A DNA stretch of 14,442 nucleotides from Eggerthellaceae bacterium (GCA_017533165.1 JAFXIM010000063.1:1-14442), one strand, 5' to 3'. Numbered from the stretch's first letter, positions 7,292 to 13,941 are shown. Numbers and translations: made by a program. The notes: generated by a model from the sequence alone, not told the origin.

Positions 7292-7635
7292 CCGTGCTTT
7301 TCAGCGATGCATTTCGGCGTCACGTGGCAGTCAAATGGCCGTGCACTTTGTCAAACCTGTGCTTCTTGGCTAGTTTTTCGAGTTGTGAATCGTTTTGTGG
7401 CTAGAAATGGCGTTTATGCGGGGGTTGTCGATCTTCGGAGGGTCAGCCTGCGGAGATTTTGCCTTTGCGCAGGTCAGGCGATTGTTTGCATAAATGAGGT
7501 GAAGAGCGCCGTCTGCTGGGCTGAGTCACAACTCAGCAAAATAGCCAGAAAATGGTGTTTTCGAAAAGTGAGACTTGGAAGATCTGGCGTAGAGGCTCGA
7601 CTCGAAGATTCGAAGCCGGGCTCACAGGAGATAAC
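7292..7635. other. Non-coding gap between the repeat-protein gene and tRNA-Ser(CGA)
   Basis: No credible gene on either strand. The open frames crossing it lack start signals and run through the tRNA. It holds a perfect dyad at 7520-7537, a palindrome TTTTCGAAAA at 7558-7567, and an imperfect inverted repeat at about 7591-7622 that could form the 3' end of the tRNA-Ser(CGA) transcript. No classic T-tailed terminator for that tRNA was seen. Confidence 0.5.
7520..7537. repeat. Perfect inverted repeat GCTGAGT-N4-ACTCAGC
   Basis: Seven-base arms at 7520-7526 and 7531-7537 with spacer CACA. No T run follows on either strand, so it resembles a protein-binding dyad or an RNA-processing hairpin more than a terminator. 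Confidence 0.5.
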
Positions 7636-7728
7636 TGGCGGAGGAGGAGGGATTCGAACCCTCGTTACCGGGGTTGCCGGTAAAACGGTTTTCGAGACCG
7701 CCGCATTCAACCACTCTGCCACCCCTCC
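7636..7728 (-). tRNA. tRNA-Ser (anticodon CGA)
   Basis: On the minus strand the acceptor GGAGGGG pairs with CTCCTCC, followed by discriminator G and an encoded CCA (7638-7636). The anticodon stem GCGGT/ACCGT closes loop CTCGAAA, giving anticodon CGA, which reads UCG. A long variable arm typical of class II serine tRNA precedes the T arm GAGGG-TTCGAAT-CCCTC. Length is 93 including CCA. Confidence 0.96.
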
Positions 7729-7806
7729 GCATGGGGCGTGGCGCTCGTTGCAAGCCGCGTGCTGCCCGCCATTCGGGCCCCGCGTCTCCGCAAACGCGCG
7801 CATATA

Positions 7807-7831
7807 AAAGAAAAAGCCGAGTAACGGCCTT
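7807..7831 (-). terminator. Terminator between the two tRNA-Ser genes
   Basis: On the minus strand AAGGCCG (7831-7825) pairs with CGGCTTT (7819-7813, one G-T pair) around a five-base loop, continuing into TTTTTCTTTT. It would end the tRNA-Ser(GGA) transcript before tRNA-Ser(CGA), although no clear separate promoter for the latter was found. Confidence 0.65.
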
Positions 7832-7862
7832 CTCGAACGAGGTTTCCCTCGGAAATTGTAAG

Positions 7863-7954
7863 TGGCGGAGAGATGGGGATTCGAACCCCAGATACCCTTA
7901 TGGGGTATACACGATTTCCAATCGTGCTCCTTCGGCCAGCTCGGACATCTCTCC
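7863..7954 (-). tRNA. tRNA-Ser (anticodon GGA)
   Basis: On the minus strand the acceptor GGAGAGA pairs with TCTCTCC, followed by discriminator G and an encoded CCA (7865-7863). The anticodon stem CACGA/TCGTG closes loop TTGGAAA, giving anticodon GGA, which reads UCC and UCU. A long variable arm and T arm TGGGG-TTCGAAT-CCCCA are present. Length is 92 including CCA. Confidence 0.96.
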
Positions 7955-7991
7955 GCTTCCGTCACACCATGCCTGCGCACGGCGAATATGT

Positions 7992-8020
7992 AGTATAGCG
8001 TAGCTCTTCCGCGTCGACAA
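7992..8020 (-). promoter_or_regulatory. Promoter of tRNA-Ser(GGA)
   Basis: On the minus strand TTGTCG (8020-8015) is followed by a 17-base spacer and TATACT (7997-7992). RNA would start near 7985, about 30 bases before the tRNA. The -35 overlaps that of the divergent promoter at 8014-8041. Confidence 0.65.
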
Positions 8021-8041
8021 GAAAAAATTTTTAGCTACAAT
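8014..8041 (+). promoter_or_regulatory. Promoter of the acidic-protein gene
   Basis: TCGACA (8014-8019) is followed by a 16-base spacer and TACAAT (8036-8041). RNA would start near 8048, giving a leader of about 26 bases that carries the strong AAAGGAGG site before ATG 8074. Confidence 0.6.
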
Positions 8042-8073
8042 TCATGTATTCAGAAATCGAAAGGAGGCCCGTC

Positions 8074-8592
8074 ATGGCCGATCGCATTGTTGAAAACGAC
8101 TCCGTGGAGGTTCCCGAGATCCCCGAGATCCTCGAGAAGGTAATGCTCTTCGCCCTCGATGAGGCAAAGCAGAAGATGAACCAGGGCGCTGACGTTATTC
8201 CCTTCACCACCTTGGTCGTCAAGGACAACCTTTTCATTGAAAGCCACCCAGGTGAAAACCCCGAGGAGTGCTTCAACTACGCAAAACACACGGTCAAGGG
8301 CGCTCGCGGCGCTGAGGCTTACGCCCTTTGCTACGACGGCTTCATCGACACCGACGACGGCGTGATGGATGCCCTCATTGCCGAAGGTGGCATCCCCGGC
8401 GAGGACATTGGCTTTGCCATCTGCTATCTCTACGAGATGGATGACGAAGGTAAGCCCGACTTCGAAGATGAGCCCGCCTATGTCGGTGAGGCCCCGAACT
8501 TCATGTGCGACCTTAAAGACGCCGTCGAGTACACCGACGAGGAAATCGACGAGCGTTATCTCGAAGAGGACGAGGCCGAGGACGAGGAATAA
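8074..8592 (+). CDS. Small acidic cytoplasmic protein of unknown function
   Basis: 172 residues, strongly acidic, with no signal peptide or membrane segment. I do not recognise a family. Residues 12-35 look helical (PEIPEILEKVMLFALDEAKQ), followed by an alternating hydrophobic stretch VIPFTTLVVKDNLFIE (41-56). A central segment, GARGAEAYALCYDGFIDTDD (77-96), is followed by GFAICYLYEM (113-122). The last 45 residues are dominated by Glu and Asp, ending EEDEAEDEE. Scattered Cys residues (67, 86, 117, 145) form no CxxC pair. Start: ATG 8074 follows AAAGGAGG at good spacing; the in-frame ATG at 8044 lies before that site and is rejected. It has its own promoter and terminator, and the ribosome site suggests good expression. 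Confidence 0.85.
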   Translation: MADRIVENDSVEVPEIPEILEKVMLFALDEAKQKMNQGADVIPFTTLVVKDNLFIESHPGENPEECFNYAKHTVKGARGAEAYALCYDGFIDTDDGVMDALIAEGGIPGEDIGFAICYLYEMDDEGKPDFEDEPAYVGEAPNFMCDLKDAVEYTDEEIDERYLEEDEAEDEE

Positions 8593-8619
8593 GATTTCTC
8601 GAATCGATTGCTTTCATGG

Positions 8620-8648
8620 GGGCGTGCCTGCTAAGGCGCGCCCTTTTT
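8620..8648 (+). terminator. Terminator of the acidic-protein gene
   Basis: GGGCGTGCC (8620-8628) pairs with GGCGCGCCC (8635-8643) with one T-G wobble, around a six-base loop, followed by TTTTT (8644-8648). Confidence 0.9.
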
Positions 8649-9052
8649 CGTTGATCATGTTGACCTTTGCCGCGCTTTGCCGCCGGCGGCTTTTCGCCCG
8701 CCCTGTGGCCTTGGTCTTGGCTCTTGGGCTTGCGGGTTGAACTCTCTCGCGCTTTCGGTTTGCCATGCTGAGGCGGGTCGTTCGTCCTCATTTTGGACGG
8801 CCGTAGCTAGACCCACCGTTTGAGAAGTTGGGACCGATTTGGGAAAAATATGGGACAGAGAAGGGAAGCGTATGGGACTGCGAGCGGATACGAACGCTCT
8901 ATTCTGGCTCTTGAGCTCGGCGGTGCTGAGGCGATGTGCGCGGTTGCCGTGGGATTCGCATAATCTGGCATTTGGGCTTTACCGCAGGTCAGCTGCCGAA
9001 AGGTCAAAGATCGCAAGTTGTGTGCTTGGTATGAACCGGGACAAATTACTCC
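8649..9052. other. Non-coding gap before the rpsF promoter
   Basis: About 400 bases with no convincing gene. A short frame from ATG 8872 to 9078 has weak coding character and runs into the rpsF promoter. The only clear structure is the 11-bp repeat block at 8828-8882. Confidence 0.55.
8828..8882. repeat. Five 11-bp direct repeats (iterons) with core GGGA
   Basis: GGGA starts at 8830, 8841, 8852, 8863 and 8874, exactly 11 bases apart. Units are TTGGGACCGAT, TTGGGAAAAAT, ATGGGACAGAG, AAGGGAAGCGT and ATGGGACTGCG. The core is TGGGAC (GTCCCA on the minus strand). Such phasing puts every core on nearly the same face of the helix, as in arrays bound by OmpR/PhoB-type regulators or initiator proteins. 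Confidence 0.75.
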
Positions 9053-9081
9053 TTGCAGGCTCAGCTTCGTTTGCGTAGAAT
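9053..9081 (+). promoter_or_regulatory. Promoter of the rpsF-ssb-rpsR-rplI operon
   Basis: TTGCAG (9053-9058), a 17-base spacer and TAGAAT (9076-9081) make a good vegetative promoter. RNA would start near 9088, leaving a leader of about 66 bases that includes the hairpin at 9099-9129. Confidence 0.7.
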
Positions 9082-9098
9082 AGACAGGCTGAATTCCT

Positions 9099-9129
9099 GC
9101 TCCGGTGTGTGCCTTCACCAGCCCGGAGC
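9099..9129 (+). promoter_or_regulatory. Structured rpsF leader, candidate S6:S18 autoregulatory motif
   Basis: GCTCCGG (9099-9105) can pair perfectly with CCGGAGC (9123-9129). An alternative inner helix pairs GGTG (9104-9107) with CACC (9116-9119), which would leave a bulge containing the CCG. Many bacteria carry an rpsF leader in which the S6:S18 complex binds a hairpin with a conserved bulged CCG. Position and content fit, but the match is by eye. Confidence 0.5.
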
Positions 9130-9154
9130 CGTAAAGTCCAAAGGAGGTGAGCTG

Positions 9155-9448
9155 ATGAAGGCTTATGAACTGCTGTTTTTTGTCGCTCCTACTATCGACG
9201 AGGAAAATCGCGCTGGTGTCATGAAGCGCATCGAGAGCACGATCGCCGCTGGCGAGGGTGTTGTCGATAACGTCGACGTGTGGGGTAAGCGCAAACTCGC
9301 TTATGAGATCAACGGTCTGACCGACGGTGACTACACTCTCATCGATTTCCACGCAGATCCCCAGAACATTGCCGAGCTCGATCGTGTCCTGCGCATCACT
9401 GATGCCGTGGTCCGTCACATGATCGTCCGTCGCACGGATCGCGACTAG
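9155..9448 (+). CDS. rpsF: 30S ribosomal protein S6
   Basis: 97 residues, the normal length for bacterial S6. It binds S18 on the platform of the small subunit. The opening MKAYELLFFVAPTIDEENRA, the central VDVWGKRKLAYEINGLTDGD and the C-terminal VLRITDAVVRHMIVRR are characteristic. The open frame runs back to 9053, but ATG 9155 follows AAAGGAGGTG, a near-perfect ribosome site. First gene of a four-gene operon with ssb, rpsR and rplI, behind a leader that may mediate S6:S18 feedback. Confidence 0.97.
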   Translation: MKAYELLFFVAPTIDEENRAGVMKRIESTIAAGEGVVDNVDVWGKRKLAYEINGLTDGDYTLIDFHADPQNIAELDRVLRITDAVVRHMIVRRTDRD

Positions 9449-9457
9449 TGAAAGTTG

Positions 9458-9479
9458 GCAAGTGGCAAAAGCCGCTTGC
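9458..9479 (+). other. Intercistronic hairpin between rpsF and ssb
   Basis: GCAAGTGGC (9458-9466) pairs with GCCGCTTGC (9471-9479) through one T-G wobble around an AAAA loop. No T run follows, so it is not a terminator. It ends about 16 bases before the ssb start and could modulate ssb translation or mRNA stability. Confidence 0.55.
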
Positions 9480-9495
9480 ATGAGAAGAGGTAGAA

Positions 9496-9975
9496 ATGAG
9501 CATCAACAGAGTAATCATCAGCGGTAATCTCACGCGTGATCCTGAACTTCGTTCGACCGCATCCGGCATGCCCGTCTTGGGCTTCGGCGTTGCGGTGAAC
9601 GATCGTCGCAAGAACCAGCAGACCGGTGAGTGGGAGGACTACCCGAACTTCATCGACTGCACCATGTTCGGCGCTCGTGCCGAAAGCTTGGCGCGCTTCC
9701 TTTCCAAGGGAACCAAGGTTTCCATCGAGGGCAAGCTGCGCTGGAGCCAGTGGGAGCGCGACGGCCAGAAGCGCAGCAAGATTGAGGTTATCGTAGACGA
9801 GCTCGAGTTCATGTCGAGCCGCAACGATGCTCAGGCTGGCGGATACTCTGCTCAGCAGCAGTATTCCGCTCCGCAGCAGTCCTACAGCGCGTCTTCTTAC
9901 TCGACGCAGTCGTATGGCTCTGCCCCGGTCATTGATGCTTCTTCCTCGGTTTACGACGAAGACATCCCGTTTTAA
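9496..9975 (+). CDS. ssb: Single-stranded DNA-binding protein
   Basis: 159 residues. The OB fold covers about 1-110 (MSINRVIISGNLTRDPELR, FGVAVNDRR, NFIDCTMFGARAESLARFLSKG, VSIEGKLRWSQWERDG). A flexible Gln/Ser/Tyr-rich linker (117-145) leads to the acidic tip DEDIPF, which recruits repair and replication partners. It coats single-stranded DNA at forks. ATG 9496 follows AGAAGAGG. It lies between rpsF and rpsR in the widely conserved order and is probably co-transcribed with them. Confidence 0.97.
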   Translation: MSINRVIISGNLTRDPELRSTASGMPVLGFGVAVNDRRKNQQTGEWEDYPNFIDCTMFGARAESLARFLSKGTKVSIEGKLRWSQWERDGQKRSKIEVIVDELEFMSSRNDAQAGGYSAQQQYSAPQQSYSASSYSTQSYGSAPVIDASSSVYDEDIPF

Positions 9976-9999
9976 GCGAAACGAAAGAGGTTATTCCAA

Positions 10000-10260
10000 A
10001 TGTCAGATTATGCGAAGCAGCCTCGTCGCAAGTACTGCCAGTTCTGCAAGGACAATGTGGAGTACATCGACTACAAAGATACTCAGATGCTGCGCAAATA
10101 TGTTACCGATCGCGGTAAGATCAAGCCCCGTCGCGTGACCGGTGCCTGCACCCAGCACCAGCGTGACATCGCGAACGCTGTCAAGCGTGCTCGAGAGATG
10201 GCGCTTATGCCGTACACCGTTCCCGCCGTTAGCGGCCGTGGCGACCGCCGTAACCGCTAA
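10000..10260 (+). CDS. rpsR: 30S ribosomal protein S18
   Basis: 86 residues, with the family core [20 protein letters not shown] followed by [20 protein letters not shown]. Cys13, Cys16 and Cys50, plus His53, indicate the zinc-binding (C+) form rather than the zinc-free paralog found in some actinobacteria. It pairs with S6 on the 30S platform. It starts 24 bases after ssb behind AAAGAGG and is followed after 18 bases by rplI. Confidence 0.97.
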   Translation: MSDYAKQPRRKYCQFCKDNVEYIDYKDTQMLRKYVTDRGKIKPRRVTGACTQHQRDIANAVKRAREMALMPYTVPAVSGRGDRRNR

Positions 10261-10278
10261 TAGAAGGAGGATAATGTC

Positions 10279-10794
10279 ATGAAGGTTATTCTTCTCAAGG
10301 AACTCAAGGGCAAGGGCGGCGAAGGCGACGTCATCGACGTAGCCCCCGGCTTCGCCAACAACTACCTGCTCACTCAGGGCTATGCTGTCAAGGCCACCAA
10401 GGGCAACCTGAAGCAGCTCGAGCAGCGTAAGAACAACATCGCCAAGCGCGAGGAGAACCGTCTTGCTGAGGCTGCAGCTCTCCAGGCTAAGCTCAACGAG
10501 ACCACCGTTAAGATCATCGCTCAGGTGGGCGACGAGGGCCAGCTCTTCGGTTCCGTTACCTCCACCATGGTTGCCGACGCCATCGAGGCTCTCGGCATCG
10601 AGATCGACAAGCGCCGCGTCGAGCTCGGCAAGCCGATCAAGCTTGCTGGCGAGCATGATGTCGTCGTGTCCATCTATCGCGACATCAAGGCTACCGTTAA
10701 GGTTGTCGTCTGCGCAGAGGGCGAAGAGATCGCTGAAGAGGTAGTCGAGGAGGCCGCACCGGCCGAGGCTGCCGAGGAGACCACCGAGGCTTAA
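10279..10794 (+). CDS. rplI: 50S ribosomal protein L9
   Basis: 171 residues. The N-terminal domain has the signature MKVILLKELKGKGGEGDVID and APGFANNYLLTQGYAVKAT, and binds 23S rRNA near the L1 stalk base. A long connecting helix (about 41-75) leads to the C-terminal domain beginning KIIAQVGDEGQLFGSVTS. The last 25 or so residues are an extra Glu/Ala-rich tail (EEIAEEVVEEAAPAEAAEE) beyond the usual 148-150. The start follows AGAAGGAGG. Last gene of the operon, closed by the terminator at 10857-10900. Confidence 0.96.
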   Translation: MKVILLKELKGKGGEGDVIDVAPGFANNYLLTQGYAVKATKGNLKQLEQRKNNIAKREENRLAEAAALQAKLNETTVKIIAQVGDEGQLFGSVTSTMVADAIEALGIEIDKRRVELGKPIKLAGEHDVVVSIYRDIKATVKVVVCAEGEEIAEEVVEEAAPAEAAEETTEA

Positions 10795-10821
10795 GGCCGA
10801 GCAAATCTCCATAACTCGCAC

Positions 10822-10857
10822 TTTTCCACAAGCTTCACTTTGAACAAATGTGGATAA
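10822..10857. promoter_or_regulatory. Two opposed DnaA-box-like 9-mers
   Basis: TTTTCCACA (10822-10830) and TGTGGATAA (10849-10857) face each other across 18 bases. The second is the exact complement of the consensus box TTATCCACA; the first differs by one base. They sit between rplI and dnaB, abutting the rplI terminator. They can also pair weakly (CCACA/TGTGG) as RNA. Confidence 0.5.
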
Positions 10858-10900
10858 AACCCCCTTACCCGAGGTCGAGGTAAGGGGGTTTCTCTTTTCC
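10857..10900 (+). terminator. Terminator of the rpsF-ssb-rpsR-rplI operon
   Basis: A perfect 13-bp stem, AAACCCCCTTACC (10857-10869) with GGTAAGGGGGTTT (10879-10891), has a nine-base loop and is followed by a T-rich TCTCTTTT tail. Confidence 0.93.
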
Positions 10901-11175
10901 CACGGTGGAAAAGCTATGCAGTGTTATGCGGGGGCTTACGCCCTGTGCCTGCGTGGCAAAATTGCCCCTTGACCTGCAGAAATTTGGAATTACGATATAG
11001 GTTCCCCTTGTGCGCTCCAAGCTGGGAAGCCCTTCTTTTGTGGTGGGTTTTCGCATGGATGGAGGCAAGCGGGGAGAAGGTAAGCGCATGCGTTTTGCCC
11101 GGGGTAGAGGTGGCGCAGCGTTTGCCCTCCCGGGACCTTTGCGTCCGCAGAACGTAGCAGCAATGAAGGAAAGAC
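10894..11175 (+). other. Gap and long leader before dnaB
   Basis: About 280 bases without a convincing gene. It holds an inverted repeat CTTTTCC/GGAAAAG (10894-10913), the putative dnaB promoter at 10969-10996, a palindrome CGCATGCG near 11085-11092, and a possible long hairpin closed by CCCGGG (11098-11103) with CCCGGG (11129-11134). Open frames crossing it overlap the start of dnaB and lack start signals. Confidence 0.45.
10969..10996 (+). promoter_or_regulatory. Candidate dnaB promoter
   Basis: TTGACC (10969-10974), a 16-base spacer and TACGAT (10991-10996). RNA would start near 11003, giving a leader of about 170 bases. Confidence 0.5.
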
Positions 11176-12591
11176 ATGCCGGCAGCAACTCAAAACTCAC
11201 ACACTTCGTCCACTTCGACCGATCTGGCCAAGCGCGCTCAGCTTCCCCAAAACATCGAAGCAGAGCAGTCGGTTCTGGCCGCCTGCATGCTTTCTCCCGA
11301 GGCTACCGAGGAGCTCATCCTGAAGCTCAAGCCCGAAAACTTCTTCCGCCCCGCTCATCGCATCATCTTCGAGTCTATCTACGACCTGACGATCAGGCGC
11401 ATTCCGGTTGACCCCATTGCCCTTGCCGACACGCTGCAGGCAAAAAATCAGCTTGAGGCCGTTGGCGGTAAGTCTTATCTGGTCGAGCTCGCCGATAACA
11501 CCTTCGCCCTCACCAACTGGCAGCGCCATTCCGACATCGTAAAGCGCACGGCTATCCTGCGCGAGCTTGTCTATGCGGCAGCTGATATCAACGCGCTCGC
11601 CTATGATGCGCCCGATGACCTGAATCAAGTTGTCGAGGAAGCGGAAAAGACCCTCTTCAACGTGACCGAAAAGCGCGTGTCGTCTACCTTCCAGAAGATG
11701 GACACCCTGCTCATGGACGCCTTCGAGGAGCTGACCAAGCTTGCTGAGCAGAAGACGCATATGGCGGGCGTTCCCACTGGCTTTAAGGACGTCGATGATC
11801 TCTTCCACGGCTTCCGCGGCGGAGACCTGGTTATTCTTGCGGCACGTCCTGGCGTTGGCAAAACCTCGTTCGCGCTCAACCTTGCCGTCAATGCAGCCAA
11901 GGCGGGCGTTGCCGTGGCATTCTTCTCCCTTGAAATGAGCGCCGGGCAGCTGGTGCAGAGAATCCTTTGCGCGGAAGCGCGCATCAGCTTGTCTGACGTG
12001 CGTGCAGGCAAGATCAAGGAAGGCGACTGGAGCGCCATCGCTGATGCCACCAACACGCTGTCTAAGCTGGAGCTCTACATCGACGACTCTCCGGGCCTTT
12101 CCATTCTGGAAGCTCGTGCGAAGGCGCGCCGTGAGCTGCGCCACGCAACGGGCGCCGGCAAGGGTCTCATCATCGTAGACTACCTGCAGCTCATGCAGCC
12201 GCCTTCGGTTCGCCGCGATGGCAACCGTGCGGTTGAGGTTGGAGAGATCTCGCGAGGCCTCAAGGTCCTCGGCAAGGAAATGGACATGCCGGTTCTGGCC
12301 CTGTCGCAGCTTTCCCGCGCGGTTGAGATGCGCGGCAAGAAGCGCCCCATGCTCTCCGACCTGCGCGAGTCCGGCTCTATCGAGCAGGACGCGGACATCG
12401 TCATGTTCATCGACCGAAGCATGGATGAAATGGAAGCCGAAACCGAGGGTCGTCCCGACCTGGGCACGGCTGAGCTCATTGTGGCCAAGCACCGCAACGG
12501 TCCCACGCGCGATATCAAGCTGGCCTTCAATCCGACCTACACCCGTTTCATGGATTACATCGACGATTCCGTGGCGGGCGGCTACATGTAG
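11176..12591 (+). CDS. dnaB: Replicative DNA helicase DnaB
   Basis: 471 residues, the usual length, with no intein insertion. The N-terminal primase-interaction domain (about 22-125) begins LPQNIEAEQSVLAACM. The RecA-like ATPase domain has Walker A ARPGVGKT (223-230), the SLEMS motif (251-255), Walker B LIIVDYLQLM (331-340) and the LSQLSRAVEMRGKKRPMLSD loop region. It forms a hexamer that unwinds DNA ahead of the fork. ATG 11176 follows GAAGGAAAG; the first 20 residues are a Ser/Thr-rich extension. The short 72-base gap to the exonuclease gene has only a small hairpin, so co-transcription is possible. Confidence 0.97.
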   Translation: MPAATQNSHTSSTSTDLAKRAQLPQNIEAEQSVLAACMLSPEATEELILKLKPENFFRPAHRIIFESIYDLTIRRIPVDPIALADTLQAKNQLEAVGGKSYLVELADNTFALTNWQRHSDIVKRTAILRELVYAAADINALAYDAPDDLNQVVEEAEKTLFNVTEKRVSSTFQKMDTLLMDAFEELTKLAEQKTHMAGVPTGFKDVDDLFHGFRGGDLVILAARPGVGKTSFALNLAVNAAKAGVAVAFFSLEMSAGQLVQRILCAEARISLSDVRAGKIKEGDWSAIADATNTLSKLELYIDDSPGLSILEARAKARRELRHATGAGKGLIIVDYLQLMQPPSVRRDGNRAVEVGEISRGLKVLGKEMDMPVLALSQLSRAVEMRGKKRPMLSDLRESGSIEQDADIVMFIDRSMDEMEAETEGRPDLGTAELIVAKHRNGPTRDIKLAFNPTYTRFMDYIDDSVAGGYM

Positions 12592-12663
12592 CCCTCGCTT
12601 GCAGTAGGATGGTCTGATACGGACCGACTACGAACGAAGGTGCTTGACGAAGGGAGGCGCGCC

Positions 12664-13941
12664 GTGGCTCGTGAATGCACTTTTCTCCACGCTGCCGACC
12701 TTCACCTGGGTGCGCCTTTTCGGGGTTTGCGGGCCTTGTCTGAGGAGTGGGCCGACCGCCTGAAGCGCGCCATTCCCATTGCCTACGACAACGTCATCGA
12801 CGCCGCCATCCGCAACCAGGTTGACTTTGTGATTATCGCGGGTGATGTCTTCGACACGGGACGTGCGTCCTTTGCGGACTACCGCCACTTCATCAAAGGC
12901 CTCGAGCGTCTGAAAAGCGAAGGCATTCCGGCGTATGTGTGCACGGGCAACCATGATCCCTATCAAACCTGGGCTCAGAACCTGATCGAGCTTCCCGACA
13001 ACGTTTATATGTTTTCGGCCGACCGGGCTAGTTATGTTTTGCACGAAAAAGACGGCGAGCCTTTGTGCGTCCTTGCAGGTCGTAGCTACCGCACGCACGT
13101 GTGGTCAGCTGATGTCAGCATCGCCGAGCGCGTATCCCGCGCCGATGCCGATGCGGCGCTAGGGACGCGAGCTGAGGCGGCGCCCTTCGGAGTGGGTGTG
13201 CTGCACACGGGTCTTCACCTTGACCCCATCAAGGCACCTACCGACCCTGCGGACCTGCTTCTTCGTGGGCTCGACTACTGGGCGCTCGGTCATATCCATA
13301 AGCGCTACGTCGACGATGAGGCTTTTCCCCGCATGGTGTTTCCCGGCTGCATACAAGGGCGCGATATCAAGGAGACCGGCCCTCGCGGCGTGACCTTGGT
13401 CACCTTGCGCGAAGAGAGGCCCAACAGGATCGAGTTCATCGCCACATCCTCGATTGCTTGGGAGCAGATTCGCGTCGATGTGAGCGAATGCCTTACGGTG
13501 GCTGAGGTCATCGAGAAGGTCATGCGCGCCCAGTTCCTGGCCAACGGCCGCGCCCAATGCAAGCAGATGGTTACGCGCATCACGCTTGTGGGGGCAAGCG
13601 ATCTTCACGAGCTGTTCTCGCGGCCGGGCGTGTTGGAGGACATGCGCACCAGCATCAACGAATCCTATTACGACTTCTTCTGCGACGCTCTTATCGACGC
13701 GACTTCGCGCCCCATCGACAAGGACGCCCTGCGGGCCGAGGACATGTTCGCCTCCATGGTGCTTGCCGCGGCCGATGAGCTGCGGGCGCATCCGCAGGAC
13801 GCGCAAAGCTTTCTGCAGGATGAGTTCATCGCGCGCAAGCTCACCATGCCGCGCGTTTCGCCGGGCATGCTGGAAACGCTTGCCACCGAGGCGGAGGACT
13901 TGGTTCTTGGTCTGCTTGCCGGGCAGGAGGGCAGGCAATGA
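12664..13941 (+). CDS. SbcD/YhaO-type DNA repair exonuclease (metallophosphoesterase)
   Basis: 425 residues, matching YhaO-type nucleases of about 400-420. Calcineurin-like metal-binding motifs appear in order: HAADLHLG (Asp12, His14), GDVFD (Asp61), GNHD (95-98), a lone His181 in VLHTGLH, and GHIH (209-212). These coordinate two Mn/Mg ions as in SbcD/Mre11. The C-terminal region (about 270-425) is helical and likely contacts the ATPase partner. GTG 12664 is chosen because GGGAGG lies six bases upstream; GTG 12640 is upstream of that site. Its stop overlaps the ATPase start (ATGA at 13938-13941), indicating translational coupling. It presumably trims DNA ends; the exact substrate is not shown by sequence. 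Confidence 0.93.
   Translation: MARECTFLHAADLHLGAPFRGLRALSEEWADRLKRAIPIAYDNVIDAAIRNQVDFVIIAGDVFDTGRASFADYRHFIKGLERLKSEGIPAYVCTGNHDPYQTWAQNLIELPDNVYMFSADRASYVLHEKDGEPLCVLAGRSYRTHVWSADVSIAERVSRADADAALGTRAEAAPFGVGVLHTGLHLDPIKAPTDPADLLLRGLDYWALGHIHKRYVDDEAFPRMVFPGCIQGRDIKETGPRGVTLVTLREERPNRIEFIATSSIAWEQIRVDVSECLTVAEVIEKVMRAQFLANGRAQCKQMVTRITLVGASDLHELFSRPGVLEDMRTSINESYYDFFCDALIDATSRPIDKDALRAEDMFASMVLAAADELRAHPQDAQSFLQDEFIARKLTMPRVSPGMLETLATEAEDLVLGLLAGQEGRQ

Noticed and set aside
7591..7622. Inverted repeat containing TTCGAATC beside tRNA-Ser(CGA), considered as an attachment-site remnant
   Set aside because: Only eight bases are shared with the tRNA T arm, and there is no integrase or element next to it.
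8872..9078. Possible small protein of 68 residues starting MGLRADTNALFW
   Set aside because: A purine-rich site precedes the ATG, but the purines belong to the 11-bp repeats. The composition is not protein-like and the frame ends inside the rpsF -10 element.
11197..12492. A 431-codon open frame opposite dnaB
   Set aside because: It is the antisense shadow of a highly conserved gene with no start signals.
12611..12625. Small hairpin GGTCT/GGACC after dnaB considered as a terminator
   Set aside because: It has only five pairs and no T run, so it is too weak to end transcription.
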